Shown: positions 17,349 to 25,247, counted from the first letter of the stretch. The stretch is 64,000 nt of DNA from Oscillospiraceae bacterium (GCA_022846095.1 AP025583.1:930001-994000); one strand, 5' to 3'. The notes: generated from the sequence alone by a model not told the origin. Numbers and translations are program-made.

Positions 17349-17423
17349 TGGGGTGTAGCCAAGTGGTAAGGCACGGGACTTTGACTCCCGCACTCGCTGG
17401 TTCGAGTCCAGCCATCCCAGCCA
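17349..17423 (+). tRNA. tRNA-Gln (TTG)
   Basis: Acceptor TGGGGTG/CATCCCA, anticodon loop CTTTGAC (TTG), T-loop GGTTCGAGTCC, discriminator G, encoded CCA. A short GAGCCGGAGC/GCTCCGGCTC hairpin (about 17301-17325) lies in the spacer before it. Confidence 0.95.
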
Positions 17424-17471
17424 AAGCCATGTCCCGGGGCCGCGCCCCGGCGTTTTTGATAAATTGATGTG

Positions 17472-17546
17472 ACCCGGTAGCTCAGTTGGCAGAGCAATTG
17501 CCTTTTAAGCAATGGGTCCGGGGTTCGAATCCCCGCCGGGTCACCA
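17472..17546 (+). tRNA. tRNA-Lys (TTT)
   Basis: Acceptor GACCCGG/CCGGGTC, anticodon loop CTTTTAA (TTT), T-loop GGTTCGAATCC, discriminator A, encoded CCA. Last tRNA of the cluster; its terminator is split by an IS element. Confidence 0.95.
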
Positions 17547-17608
17547 CATAGGAAAACGCCCTCAACCGTAATTGAACAGGACCAGTAAAAACGGACAGTG
17601 ACAAAACA

Positions 17609-17643
17609 CCCCCTGATGTAGGAAAATAGACTACATCAGGGGG
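17609..17643 (+). promoter_or_regulatory. Hairpin upstream of IS orfA
   Basis: CCCCCTGATGTAG (17609-17621) pairs with CTACATCAGGGGG (17631-17643), ending 7 bp before the orfA ATG. In impinging transcripts it would fold and hide the start region, a known way for insertion sequences to limit transposase made from outside promoters; here that role is inferred. Confidence 0.65.
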
Positions 17644-17650
17644 TATTGTC

Positions 17651-17965
17651 ATGAAGAAACGAGAATATACACATGTCGAAATGCTGGTGCCAGAGATAGA
17701 GGCAATGCTGTCGGCAGGGAAAACACAGCGGGAAGTGGCGGAACAATTCGGATTCAAGAACAAATATGTGGTAAAGAACCTGCTGAAACGGCAGCGGGAG
17801 AAGCGGCGCAAGCTGGCGGCGGGGATCGTCCCGCGTCCCAAGGGCAGAGCGCACAAGGGCAGCAAGCCCAGAGACATAACAGCAGAGCAGGCATATGAGA
17901 TTCAACGGCTGCAGATGGAAAACAAATTACTGCGGGATTTTCTGCAATCGGCTGGGAGGAGGTGA
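17651..17965 (+). CDS. IS3-family transposase OrfA (HTH and leucine-zipper protein)
   Basis: A 104-residue DNA-binding protein: helix-turn-helix in residues about 10-45 (VPEIEAMLSAGKTQREVAEQFGFKNKYVV), a basic linker, and a C-terminal coiled coil (AYEIQRLQMENKLLRDFL) that mediates OrfA/OrfAB dimerisation in the IS3 family. It overlaps orfB by 4 bp in the -1 frame. An OrfAB fusion by frameshifting is usual in the family; no clear slippery heptamer was recognised, and simple translational coupling through GGAGGAGGTGA is an alternative. Confidence 0.92.
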   Translation: MKKREYTHVEMLVPEIEAMLSAGKTQREVAEQFGFKNKYVVKNLLKRQREKRRKLAAGIVPRPKGRAHKGSKPRDITAEQAYEIQRLQMENKLLRDFLQSAGRR

Positions 17966-18819
17966 AGGCAGGCGTAAAGTATCAAGTCATCTATCGCCAT
18001 CGAACGGACTACCCCATTTGCAGGATGTGCCGGTTCTTCGAGGTGTCCAGAAGCGGATACTACGACTTCGTCCGGCGGCTTGGCAAGCCGGAGAGAGACT
18101 TTGAGCTGGCAGGCATCATTGCCGCCCAGCGTGAGCGGAGCTTCCGCACCTACGGCTACCGCCGAATGTGGCTGTGGTTGGAGCGGCAGGGCATACACCG
18201 CAATCCCAAAACTGTGCTGAGGATCATGAAAAAGTACGGGTTGCTGTCTGAAATCCGGCGCAGGAGGAAGTGGACGCAGATGGGGCAGCAGGTACATAAG
18301 TATGAGAACCTGCTCAACAGAGCGTTTCACGCAGACAGGCCCAACAGCAAATGGGTAACGGACATCTCTTACATCCATACGAAGCAAGGTGTGTTGTACC
18401 TGTCCATAATCCGCGACCTCTACGACAACAGCATCGTGGCGTACAAAACCGGGACGCAGCAGACGGTAAATCTGGTGCTGGATACCATTCGTCTTGCCAT
18501 GAAGCGGGAGAAAAAGAGGGTCGCTGCGGAGTTGCACCTCCACAGCGACCAGGGATTTCAGTACACCTCGCAAGCATACTTCAACCTGACTCAAGAATAC
18601 GGCATAACGCCGTCCATGTCAAGGCGAGGCAACTGTTATGATAACGCTATGGCGGAAAACTTCTTCTCCATTCTCAAGACGGAGTGCATCTACCGCCTCA
18701 AGCCCGCCTCCTTTGAGGAGGCCAACCACATCATCGATCGTTTCATCTACTTCTACAACCATGAGCGCATCCAGTTAAAAACCGGAGAGGCGCCGCTCAC
18801 GCGCCGCCTCTCCGTCTAA
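17962..18819 (+). CDS. IS3-family transposase OrfB (DDE integrase catalytic domain)
   Basis: A 285-residue catalytic protein. N-terminal HTH_21 region (YRRMWLWLERQGIHRNPKTVLRIMKKYGLL) precedes the rve integrase core with acid residues in WVTDISYI, LHSDQGFQYTS and AENFFSILKTE (D, D, E) and the IS3-typical end YYFYNHERIQLKTGEAPL. It starts at GTG 17962 overlapping the orfA stop; the frame is open back to 17899, which also permits a -1 frameshift fusion. No internal stop or truncation is seen. Confidence 0.94.
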   Translation: MKAGVKYQVIYRHRTDYPICRMCRFFEVSRSGYYDFVRRLGKPERDFELAGIIAAQRERSFRTYGYRRMWLWLERQGIHRNPKTVLRIMKKYGLLSEIRRRRKWTQMGQQVHKYENLLNRAFHADRPNSKWVTDISYIHTKQGVLYLSIIRDLYDNSIVAYKTGTQQTVNLVLDTIRLAMKREKKRVAAELHLHSDQGFQYTSQAYFNLTQEYGITPSMSRRGNCYDNAMAENFFSILKTECIYRLKPASFEEANHIIDRFIYFYNHERIQLKTGEAPLTRRLSV

Positions 18820-18918
18820 TACTTGCTTTTCCTACCAGGGGCCTTTTTTGTGCTGTCCGCACAATCTGGGGCTGTTCATAATTGGTTGAGGGCGTTTTGC
18901 ATGCCCCGGCCGCCCTGC

Positions 18919-19584
18919 TTACAGATTGAAGCTGGGGGGCTGCTTTTTGGCGGGGTCGAAGCTCTGCCCGCCGGGGTGGGACAGGTCGAAGTAGATGCGG
19001 GAGTCCACGGTGGCGCCCCAGTCCTTCTGTGAGCCGCTGTCCTGGATGCGGTTGAAGGCCTCGCGGAACATGGTGTTGTGGGCCTCCTCGCGGTTCAGGA
19101 GGAAGTCGATGGTCTCTCTGACGCCCTTATCGTCGATCTGGCGGTAGAGGTTCTGATAGACCACCTTTGCCCGCTGCTCGGCGGCGATGTCCGAGAGGAT
19201 GTCCGCGGCGGCGTCGCCGGTCTCGTTGACATAGGCCGCCGTCCAGAGGTAGCCGCTGGCGTTGGCCAGCATGGGTGTCAGGCCGGTGAGGACGTGGGCC
19301 TCCACGTTGCCCACGGTGGCGTTCATCGCGTCCGGGTCGTGGCCGTTGAGCATGTTGACCGCCGCGGCCACCATCTCCATGTGGCACAGCTCCTCCGCCG
19401 CCACGTCCAGAAACAGGTCCTTGATCTCCGGGTCCTTGATGCGGAAGCTCTGGGCCAGGTACTGCATGGCGCTTTTCAGCTCGCCCTGGGGGCCGCCGAG
19501 CTGCTCTTGCAGCAGCGCCGCGTAGTTGGGGTTGGGCTTGTCCACCTTAACGGGGTGGAGGTAGGTTTTTTCGTGCTTAAACAT
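18919..19584 (-). CDS. Manganese catalase (CotJC-like)
   Basis: A 221-residue dimanganese catalase that disproportionates H2O2; related CotJC proteins are associated with spore coats. Ferritin-like four-helix pattern with metal ligands visible in AAEELCHMEMV (E, H) and LLNREEAHNTMF (E, H), plus the helix start LLQEQLGGPQGELKSAMQYL. ATG 19584 is chosen over the ATG five codons upstream because GGGAGTG lies 9 bp away. The gene ends just beyond the IS insertion and diverges from an Fe-S aldo/keto reductase operon, giving an oxidative-stress flavour to the locus. Confidence 0.92.
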   Translation of the reverse strand: MFKHEKTYLHPVKVDKPNPNYAALLQEQLGGPQGELKSAMQYLAQSFRIKDPEIKDLFLDVAAEELCHMEMVAAAVNMLNGHDPDAMNATVGNVEAHVLTGLTPMLANASGYLWTAAYVNETGDAAADILSDIAAEQRAKVVYQNLYRQIDDKGVRETIDFLLNREEAHNTMFREAFNRIQDSGSQKDWGATVDSRIYFDLSHPGGQSFDPAKKQPPSFNL

Positions 19585-19676
19585 GACTGTCACTCCCATT
19601 CATGTGATAGGAATAGTGTTTCAGGAAGACGGGCCTTCTATGCCTGATGTATCCGCGTGCGCGCCGGAAAAAAACC

Positions 19677-19707
19677 TTGACTTGGAGTGAACTCCAGGGT
19701 GTATGGT
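19677..19707 (+). promoter_or_regulatory. MerR-type promoter/operator of the aldo/keto reductase operon
   Basis: TTGACT (19677-19682) and TATGGT (19702-19707) are separated by 19 bp rather than 17, and the spacer contains the perfect dyad TGGAGTGAACTCCA (19683-19696). This is the classical architecture for activation by a MerR-family protein (CTTGGAGT.AACTCCAAG class). No merR gene is adjacent. Confidence 0.85.
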
Positions 19708-19766
19708 GTAAAAAACAGCGGGCCGCCCCCGCGGCGGGACGCACAGAATGGATGGAGGAGTAAACA

Positions 19767-20900
19767 GTGATTTACAAGGACTTTCAGGGCCTGAAGCTGT
19801 CCGCCCTGGGCATGGGGTGTATGCGCCTGCCGGTGGTGGACGGGGACGACGCCCGGGTGGACGAAGTCGCGGCGGCGGAGCTGCTGGACTGCGCCATGGC
19901 CCACGGTGTGAACTACTACGACACCGCCTGGGGCTACCACGGGGGGAACTCCGAGGCTGCGCTGGGCAGGGCCCTGGCCCGCTACCCCCGGGAGCGTTTT
20001 TACCTGGCGGACAAATTCCCGGGCTACGACCTGTCCAACATGGACAAGGTGGAGGCGATTTTCGAGGAGCAGCTGGAGCGCTGCGGCGTGGACTACTTCG
20101 ACTTTTACCTGTTCCACAACGTGTGCGAAATGAATATCGACGCCTACCTGGACCCCCGCCACGGCATCCTGGACTACCTGCTGGAGCAGAAGCGGAAGGG
20201 CCGCATCCGCCACCTGGGCTTCTCCGCCCACGGGGGCCTGCCGGTGATGGAACGCTTCCTGGCGGCGTACGGGGCGCACATGGAGTTCTGCCAAATCCAG
20301 CTCAACTACATCGACTGGGGCTTCCAGGACGCCAGGGCCAAGCTGGAGCTGCTGGAGCGCTGCCGCCTGCCCGTGTGGGTCATGGAGCCCCTGCGGGGCG
20401 GGCAGCTGGCGGCGCTGTCCGGGGAGGACGCGGCCGCGCTGACGGCCCTGCGCCCCCAGGAGCGCGTGCCCGCCTGGGCCTTCCGGTTCCTGCAGGGCCT
20501 GCCCAACGTGACGGTGGTGCTCTCCGGCATGTCGAATCTGGAGCAGGTGAAGGACAACCTGGAGACCTTCGCCGACGAGCGGCCCCTGAACGGCAGGGAG
20601 ACCCAGGCCCTGCTGCGGATCGCCGACGGACTGGTGGGGAAAATAGCGCTGCCCTGCACGGCCTGCCGCTACTGCGTCAGCCACTGCCCCCAGGGGCTGG
20701 ACATCCCGTCCCTGCTGGCCCTGTACAACGAGCACTGCTTCACGGGCGGCGGCTTTATCGCGCCCATGGCCCTCTCGGCGCTGCCGGAGGAGAAAAAACC
20801 GGCCGCCTGCCTGCACTGCCGGGGCTGCGAGGCGGTGTGCCCCCAGCAGCTGAAGATCTCCGAGGCCATGGCGGCCTTTGCGGCGGCGCTGGCGCAGTAG
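19767..20900 (+). CDS. Aldo/keto reductase with C-terminal [4Fe-4S] ferredoxin domain
   Basis: A 377-residue oxidoreductase of the COG1453 type. N-terminal TIM barrel with YDTAWGYHGGNSEAALG, the Lys segment FYLADKFPG and RIRHLGFSAHG; C-terminal domain with two Fe-S motifs, CTACRYCVSHCPQG and CLHCRGCEAVCPQ. Such proteins reduce small carbonyl compounds or quinones, but substrates are unknown. GTG start with a GGAGGAG site. It is followed after 19 bp by the cupin/CMD gene, so the two form an operon behind a MerR-type promoter, suggesting induction by a reactive aldehyde, quinone or oxidant. Confidence 0.9.
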   Translation: MIYKDFQGLKLSALGMGCMRLPVVDGDDARVDEVAAAELLDCAMAHGVNYYDTAWGYHGGNSEAALGRALARYPRERFYLADKFPGYDLSNMDKVEAIFEEQLERCGVDYFDFYLFHNVCEMNIDAYLDPRHGILDYLLEQKRKGRIRHLGFSAHGGLPVMERFLAAYGAHMEFCQIQLNYIDWGFQDARAKLELLERCRLPVWVMEPLRGGQLAALSGEDAAALTALRPQERVPAWAFRFLQGLPNVTVVLSGMSNLEQVKDNLETFADERPLNGRETQALLRIADGLVGKIALPCTACRYCVSHCPQGLDIPSLLALYNEHCFTGGGFIAPMALSALPEEKKPAACLHCRGCEAVCPQQLKISEAMAAFAAALAQ

Positions 20901-20919
20901 GCGGATAAAGGAGGAAGCA

Positions 20920-22041
20920 ATGAATTTGAAAGAACTGAGCGTTTTCCCCGTGGGCGGGCCCAACGAGGCATTTGCGCGCTTTTTTGTGGGCCAGAGCTAT
21001 CTAAACATGCTCTCACAGGAGCAGGTGGTCATCGGCAACGTGACCTTTGAGCCGGGGTGCCGCAACAACTGGCACATCCACCACGCCGACGGGGGCGGCG
21101 GGCAGATCCTGCTGGTGACCGCGGGCCGCGGCTATTACCAGGCGTGGGGGGAGGAGGCCCGGGCGCTCCGCCCGGGCGACGTGGTCCACATCCCCGCCGG
21201 GGTCAAGCACTGGCACGGCGCGGCGGCGGACAGCTGGTTTCAGCATCTCGCCGTGGAGGTGCCCGCGGTAAACGGCCGGAACGAGTGGCTGGAGCCGGTC
21301 CCGGACGAGGCCTACGCCCGCCTGGAGCCGGCCGCCCCGGACCGGGAATTTGCGGACATCCAGTCCGCGTTCCTGGCGGGGGAAATCGCCGCCTCCGGAC
21401 TGGAGGAGGGCAAGACGGCCGCCCTGATCCGCCTGGCCTGCCTGGCCGCCCTCCCAGCGCCGGGCGGGCTGGCGGGCGGGACGCGGGCGGCCCTGGCGCA
21501 GGGCGCGTCCGTGACGGAGATCAAGGAGACCCTGTACCAGACGGCCCCCTACGTGGGCTATCCCCGGGTCAACGAGGCCCTCGCCGCGGTGAACGCGGCG
21601 CTGGAGGCCGGGGGATACCCGGTAAAAGGAGAGGAACAGGGGAGGGTCACGGCGCAGACCCGCCTGGAGGAGGGGCTGGCCGTCCAGCGGGAGATTTTTG
21701 GGCGGGAAACTATCGACCGGATGCGCGCCTCCGCCCCCGCCGGGACGCGGCATATCCAGGACTGCCTCTCCGCCCACTGCTTCGGAGACCACTATACCCG
21801 GGGCGGCCTGGACCTGAGGCTGCGGGAGCTGATTACCTTCACCGCGCTGTGCGCCCTGGGGGGCTGCGACAGCCAGGTCAGGGCCCACGCGGGCGGGAAT
21901 CTGCGCCTGGGCACCAGCAGGGAGACGCTGATTCAAACCGTCACCACCTGCCTGCCCTACATCGGCTATCCCAAGGCGCTGAACGCCCTGCGGGCCATCG
22001 ACGAGGCCCGGGACGAGCTGGGGCGGGCCTGCCCGTTGTAA
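20920..22041 (+). CDS. Cupin - carboxymuconolactone decarboxylase - CMD fusion protein
   Basis: A 373-residue three-domain protein. Residues about 35-120 form a cupin (NNWHIHHADGGGGQILLVTAGRGYYQ ... LRPGDVVHIPAGVKHWHGA; HxH and the second H motif). Residues about 150-225 are a CMD-like helical domain lacking the active Cys pair, and about 250-360 a second CMD domain (HYTRGGLDLRLRELITFTALCALGGCDSQVRAHAGGNLRLG, with Cys-Asp-Ser-Gln-x4-His). Similar cupin/CMD proteins occur beside MerR-controlled reductases. Chemistry is unknown; peroxide or aldehyde handling is a guess from context. Confidence 0.88.
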   Translation: MNLKELSVFPVGGPNEAFARFFVGQSYLNMLSQEQVVIGNVTFEPGCRNNWHIHHADGGGGQILLVTAGRGYYQAWGEEARALRPGDVVHIPAGVKHWHGAAADSWFQHLAVEVPAVNGRNEWLEPVPDEAYARLEPAAPDREFADIQSAFLAGEIAASGLEEGKTAALIRLACLAALPAPGGLAGGTRAALAQGASVTEIKETLYQTAPYVGYPRVNEALAAVNAALEAGGYPVKGEEQGRVTAQTRLEEGLAVQREIFGRETIDRMRASAPAGTRHIQDCLSAHCFGDHYTRGGLDLRLRELITFTALCALGGCDSQVRAHAGGNLRLGTSRETLIQTVTTCLPYIGYPKALNALRAIDEARDELGRACPL

Positions 22042-22164
22042 GAAAACCTTCAGCCCACGTTCACATTTTATTCACCAACAAAACAATCCGGGCTGGTATC
22101 CTATCATCGAAGGCAGGAACAAATAACCTTCCTCCATCCCTCTCTTTCTCTCATCATACACACA

Positions 22165-22201
22165 GGGACGCGGGCCCACCCTCTGGGTGGGCCCGCGTCC
22201 C
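22165..22201 (+). terminator. Terminator-like hairpin downstream of the cupin/CMD gene
   Basis: GGGACGCGGGCCCACC-CTCT-GGGTGGGCCCGCGTCCC followed by TGTTTTA. The surrounding 22042-22256 holds no gene that I can support. Confidence 0.75.
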
Positions 22202-22256
22202 TGTTTTAAGGCAGCACCCCGGTGCTCGCGGCCGGGGCATTGCCCGACTGCGACGA

Positions 22257-22292
22257 AAAAGTCCTGCAATTCATTTGAATTGCAGGACTTTT
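22257..22292 (-). terminator. Terminator of tRNA-Arg(CCG)
   Basis: AAAAGTCCTGCAATTC-ATTT-GAATTGCAGGACTTTT, directly downstream of the tRNA on the minus strand. Confidence 0.9.
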
Positions 22293-22368
22293 GGCACGCC
22301 CGAAGGGACTCGAACCCCCAACATTCAGAACCGGAATCTGACGCTCTATCCAATTGAACTACGGACGC
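22292..22368 (-). tRNA. tRNA-Arg (CCG)
   Basis: On the minus strand acceptor GCGTCCG/CGGGCGT, anticodon loop ATTCCGGT (CCG), T-loop GGTTCGAGTCC, discriminator G and encoded CCA. Confidence 0.95.
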
Positions 22369-22459
22369 ATAGACGCACCCCAATCCTGAGGTGCTTATCC
22401 ATTATAGCAGGCGGATCCGGTTTTGTAAAGGGGCGTATGACAGGTTTTTAACAGGTTTT

Positions 22460-22978
22460 TTAACAGGGGATGCGGCTCCAGGTGTTGGCGCCGGACAGAT
22501 CGGTGAAGAGGATCCAGGCGGGGGGCAGGAAGGTGAAGAGCAGGATCGCCGCGCCCACGGCCGCGGTGATCAGCACGATGAGCTCCCGCTTCCCGGCGGA
22601 GAAGGGCTTGCGGAACACCCCGGGCAGAAGGAAGCACAGCGCCATGGCCAGCACGTAGAGGATGATGTCGAAGGCCAGGGACTCCCCGCCCAGCAGGATG
22701 TGGTAGCCGTAGCCCACGCACAGCATGGCCGCGCCGGCCACCAGCAGCGAGAGCAGCCGGTGGGCCAGGGTGCCGCGGTCCGCACCCCGGGAGAGGATCA
22801 GCGCCGAAACCAGGCCGGGCCAGAAGAGGATCTTCAGGTGTTCCCACAGGCTCTCGTTCACGGGGGAGAAGAGGGCGGTGATGGGATTGGGCAGAAACGC
22901 GTACACGAAGTGGAGACAGCTTCCCGCCAGAGTGGCGAGGACGAAGATACGGATGACCCGCTTGGAAAGCCGCGGCAT
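22460..22978 (-). CDS. DUF6512-like membrane protein
   Basis: A 172-residue protein with five hydrophobic helices. The early stretch LHFVYAFLPNPITALFSPVNESLWEHLKILFWP is typical of small clostridial membrane proteins now grouped as DUF6512; function unknown. It has an AGGGGG site before ATG 22978 and stands between tRNA-Arg and the corrinoid-protein gene, separated from the latter by a terminator. Confidence 0.7.
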   Translation of the reverse strand: MPRLSKRVIRIFVLATLAGSCLHFVYAFLPNPITALFSPVNESLWEHLKILFWPGLVSALILSRGADRGTLAHRLLSLLVAGAAMLCVGYGYHILLGGESLAFDIILYVLAMALCFLLPGVFRKPFSAGKRELIVLITAAVGAAILLFTFLPPAWILFTDLSGANTWSRIPC

Positions 22979-23030
22979 TGGGCATACCCCCTAACACTTA
23001 TTGGTACAAGGTATGCCGGGGGAGGGACAA

Positions 23031-23063
23031 AATATGCCGGGGCGGATTCCGCCCCGGCATATT
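23031..23063 (-). terminator. Terminator of the corrinoid-protein gene
   Basis: AATATGCCGGGGCGG-ATT-CCGCCCCGGCATATT, 15 bp after the stop codon at 23078. Confidence 0.85.
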
Positions 23064-23077
23064 ATTTGAAGAATGGG

Positions 23078-23710
23078 CTAGGCCAAAAAGCCGGCGGCCA
23101 CGGTGGCGGCGGTGGCCGCGTCCGGCGTGTAGGCGTCCGCCCCGATGTCGGAGCAGAAGCGGTCGGTCACCGGCGCGCCGCCCACCATGATCTTCACCCT
23201 GTCCCGGATGCCCGCCTCCTGGGCGGCCTTCACCACGTCGCCCATGGCGGGCATGGAGGTGGTCAGCAGGGCGGAGCAGGCGATGACGCCGCAGTCCCGG
23301 TCGATGGCGGTGCGCACGAAGGTCTCGGGGGATACGTCCACCCCCAGGTCCACCACCTCGATACCCTGGCCCTCAAACATCATGCGCACCAGGTTTTTGC
23401 CGATGTCGTGGAGATCCCCCTTCACGGTGCCCAGACAGGCCCGGCCCGCGCAGGCGGCGTCCCCGGCGGACAGGTGGGGCTTTAAAAGCTCCGTGCCCGC
23501 GTTCATGGCCTTGGCGGCCAGCATGACCTCGGGGACGAACACCTGGTTGTTTTTAAATTTTTCACCCACCGCGTTCATCCCGGACAGCAGCCCCTCCTCC
23601 AGGATCTGACGGGCGGGAATCCCCTCGTCCAGGGCGCGGGGCACCAGCTCCTTTACCAGCTTGGCGCGGCCCTTCTGCAGGGCCTCGGACAGTTCGCTCA
23701 GCGTACTCAT
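23078..23710 (-). CDS. Corrinoid (B12-binding) methyltransferase carrier protein
   Basis: A 210-residue MtaC/MtbC/MttC-type corrinoid protein that shuttles a methyl group between a substrate-specific methyltransferase and an acceptor such as tetrahydrofolate or CoM. N-terminal helical B12-binding-2 domain (residues about 1-85) is followed by the cobalamin domain with DLHDIGKNLV (DxHxxG lower axial ligand), SALLTTSMPAM and KIMVGGAPVT. ATG 23710 has a GGAG site. No methyltransferase or reductive activase gene lies next to it, so the substrate cannot be read from context. Confidence 0.92.
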   Translation of the reverse strand: MSTLSELSEALQKGRAKLVKELVPRALDEGIPARQILEEGLLSGMNAVGEKFKNNQVFVPEVMLAAKAMNAGTELLKPHLSAGDAACAGRACLGTVKGDLHDIGKNLVRMMFEGQGIEVVDLGVDVSPETFVRTAIDRDCGVIACSALLTTSMPAMGDVVKAAQEAGIRDRVKIMVGGAPVTDRFCSDIGADAYTPDAATAATVAAGFLA

Positions 23711-24068
23711 GGGGCATACTCCTTTTTTCGCGCATTTGCATGGAAGCACAGGAAAAAACGGGCGGGGATAGCCGCGCCCGGCTCCGGGAACATTCCAATA
23801 GAGGCGTTCTTTTTTTCAAGATTTTATTATATCATCTCCCAAAGCGCTTGGGAAGTCCGGGAAAGAAAAACGTGTCTTTTTGGCAATTCAGCAAGAAAAG
23901 GCAGGGAGATTTTGCAACCGCCCCAGCCGCCGCGACTGGAAAACTCAGACAAGGGAAAGCGGCGTTTCATTCCCAGCGGCGGCGGCCCGGATTCGGGCCA
24001 TATTAAGAGTGGCGCGAGGAGCAGAGTCGCGCCGTTTTGGCTTTTATAATGAAAATAGGGGTGGTTCA
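23711..24068. other. Intergenic region between corrinoid protein and spoIVB genes
   Basis: No gene is supported. It contains TATAAT on the minus strand (23831-23826), a palindrome CCCAAAGCGCTTGGG (23837-23851) that loosely resembles a CcpA cre site, and a GGCGCGA/TCGCGCC hairpin about 24010-24032 ahead of spoIVB. Confidence 0.4.
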
Positions 24069-25184
24069 ATGAAGGAGGAACAAAAGATGTGGCCCGGGGC
24101 GTTGGCTCTGGCGCTGGCCCTGGTGCTGGCGCTGGCGGCGTTCCGGGCCCCGGCGGCCGCGCAGACCGCTTCGGTGGTACGCCTGGCCGGCGCGCGCACC
24201 GGCGCCCAGGCGGCGCCGTCAAACGTGGGGCGCACGGTGATCCCGCTGGGCAGGGCGGTGGGGATTAAGCTGTTTTCCGACGGCGTGATGGTGGTGGGCC
24301 TGTCCGACGTGGCCACCGCCGCCGGCGGCAGCTCCCCGGCCAAGGACTGCGGCCTGCGGGAGGGCGATATTATCACCCACATCAACAGCGAAGAGGTGGA
24401 CTCCATCGAGCAGGTGCAGACCATCTTGCAGGATGTGGGCGGAGAAAAAATGAGCATACGGGCCACGCGGGGCGAAAAGCAGGTGCAGATGACGGCCCAG
24501 GCCGTCCAGTGCAGCGCGGACGGCGCGTATAAGCTGGGCGCCTGGATCCGGGACTCCATGGCCGGCATCGGCACCATGACCTTTTACGACCCGGAGTCGG
24601 GCGTGTTCGGGGCGCTGGGCCACGGGATCAACGACGTGGACACCGCCCTGCTCATGCCCCTTCAGTCGGGCAGCATCATGTACGCCGAGGTGACCGACGT
24701 GCAGAAGGGCGCCTGCGGCGCGCCGGGCGAGCTCCACGGGGCCTTCCAGGTCAGCCGCGACATGGGCGAGCTGTACGCCAACACGGTGGGCGGCGTTTTC
24801 GGCACCCTGAGCGACGAGAGCCTGTGCGCGGACGCCCAGCCTATGGAGATCGCGTCCCGTAAGGAGGTCAAGGTGGGCGAAGCCACCATCCTGTCCAATA
24901 TCGCGGGGGACAGCGTGGAGGAGTACCAGGTGGAGATCACGCGGGTCTACCCGGACGCCGGGGACACCCGCAACCTGATGCTGAAGGTGACCGATCCCCG
25001 CCTGCTGGAGGCCACGGGCGGCATCGTCCAGGGCATGAGCGGCAGCCCCATCCTGCAAAACGGAAAGCTGGTGGGCGCGGTAACCCACGTTCTGGTCAAT
25101 AATCCGACGGAGGGGTACGGGATTCTGGCGGAAACCATGCTGACCCATGCGGTTGCGGACGAAACCCGGGAGAACGCGTCGTAG
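24069..25184 (+). CDS. spoIVB: SpoIVB family sporulation serine peptidase
   Basis: A secreted or membrane-anchored S55 peptidase that triggers sigma-K activation by cleaving SpoIVFA in the intermembrane space of the sporangium. The 371-residue protein has an N-terminal membrane/signal segment (about residues 10-32), a PDZ domain (about 75-145, DCGLREGDIITHINSEEV) and the peptidase domain with His185 (GALGHGI), Asp309 (LKVTDPRLL) and the serine in QGMSGSPI (about 324). ATG 24069 is preferred (AGGGGTGG site; sensible signal sequence) over the longer open frame. It lies directly upstream of spo0A, the usual order in Clostridia and Bacilli. Confidence 0.94.
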   Translation: MKEEQKMWPGALALALALVLALAAFRAPAAAQTASVVRLAGARTGAQAAPSNVGRTVIPLGRAVGIKLFSDGVMVVGLSDVATAAGGSSPAKDCGLREGDIITHINSEEVDSIEQVQTILQDVGGEKMSIRATRGEKQVQMTAQAVQCSADGAYKLGAWIRDSMAGIGTMTFYDPESGVFGALGHGINDVDTALLMPLQSGSIMYAEVTDVQKGACGAPGELHGAFQVSRDMGELYANTVGGVFGTLSDESLCADAQPMEIASRKEVKVGEATILSNIAGDSVEEYQVEITRVYPDAGDTRNLMLKVTDPRLLEATGGIVQGMSGSPILQNGKLVGAVTHVLVNNPTEGYGILAETMLTHAVADETRENAS

Positions 25185-25187
25185 CCC

Positions 25188-25216
25188 GTCGAAAAAAGAG
25201 GTCGAATCAAGTCGAA
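25188..25216. promoter_or_regulatory. Three 0A-box-like repeats upstream of spo0A
   Basis: GTCGAA occurs at 25188-25193, 25201-25206 and 25211-25216. The Spo0A recognition core is TGTCGAA, so each lacks the first T. The cluster sits 130-160 bp ahead of the spo0A start and suggests autoregulation. Confidence 0.5.
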
Positions 25217-25247
25217 TTATTCTTATCCAGAAAATCCCAAAAACATC

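Larger units (their letters stand above)
17573..18878 (+). mobile_element. IS3-family insertion sequence, intact, with TAAT target duplication
   Basis: 1306 bp bounded by imperfect 26-bp inverted repeats beginning TGAACAG and ending CTGTTCA (18 of 26 positions match, including both 7-bp ends TGAACAG and CGGACAG). The 4-bp TAAT is duplicated at 17569-17572 and 18879-18882. It carries orfA and orfB in the IS3 arrangement with both frames open and DDE residues present, so it looks recent and possibly active. It is inserted in the loop of a terminator. Confidence 0.95.
17553..18898 (+). terminator. tRNA-cluster terminator interrupted by an insertion sequence
   Basis: Left arm AAAACGCCCTCAACC (17553-17567) and right arm GGTTGAGGGCGTTTT (18884-18898) are perfect complements. 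Removing the IS and one copy of the duplicated TAAT restores a 15-bp stem with loop GTAATT and a T run, i.e. a normal intrinsic terminator 6 bp after tRNA-Lys. Confidence 0.85.
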
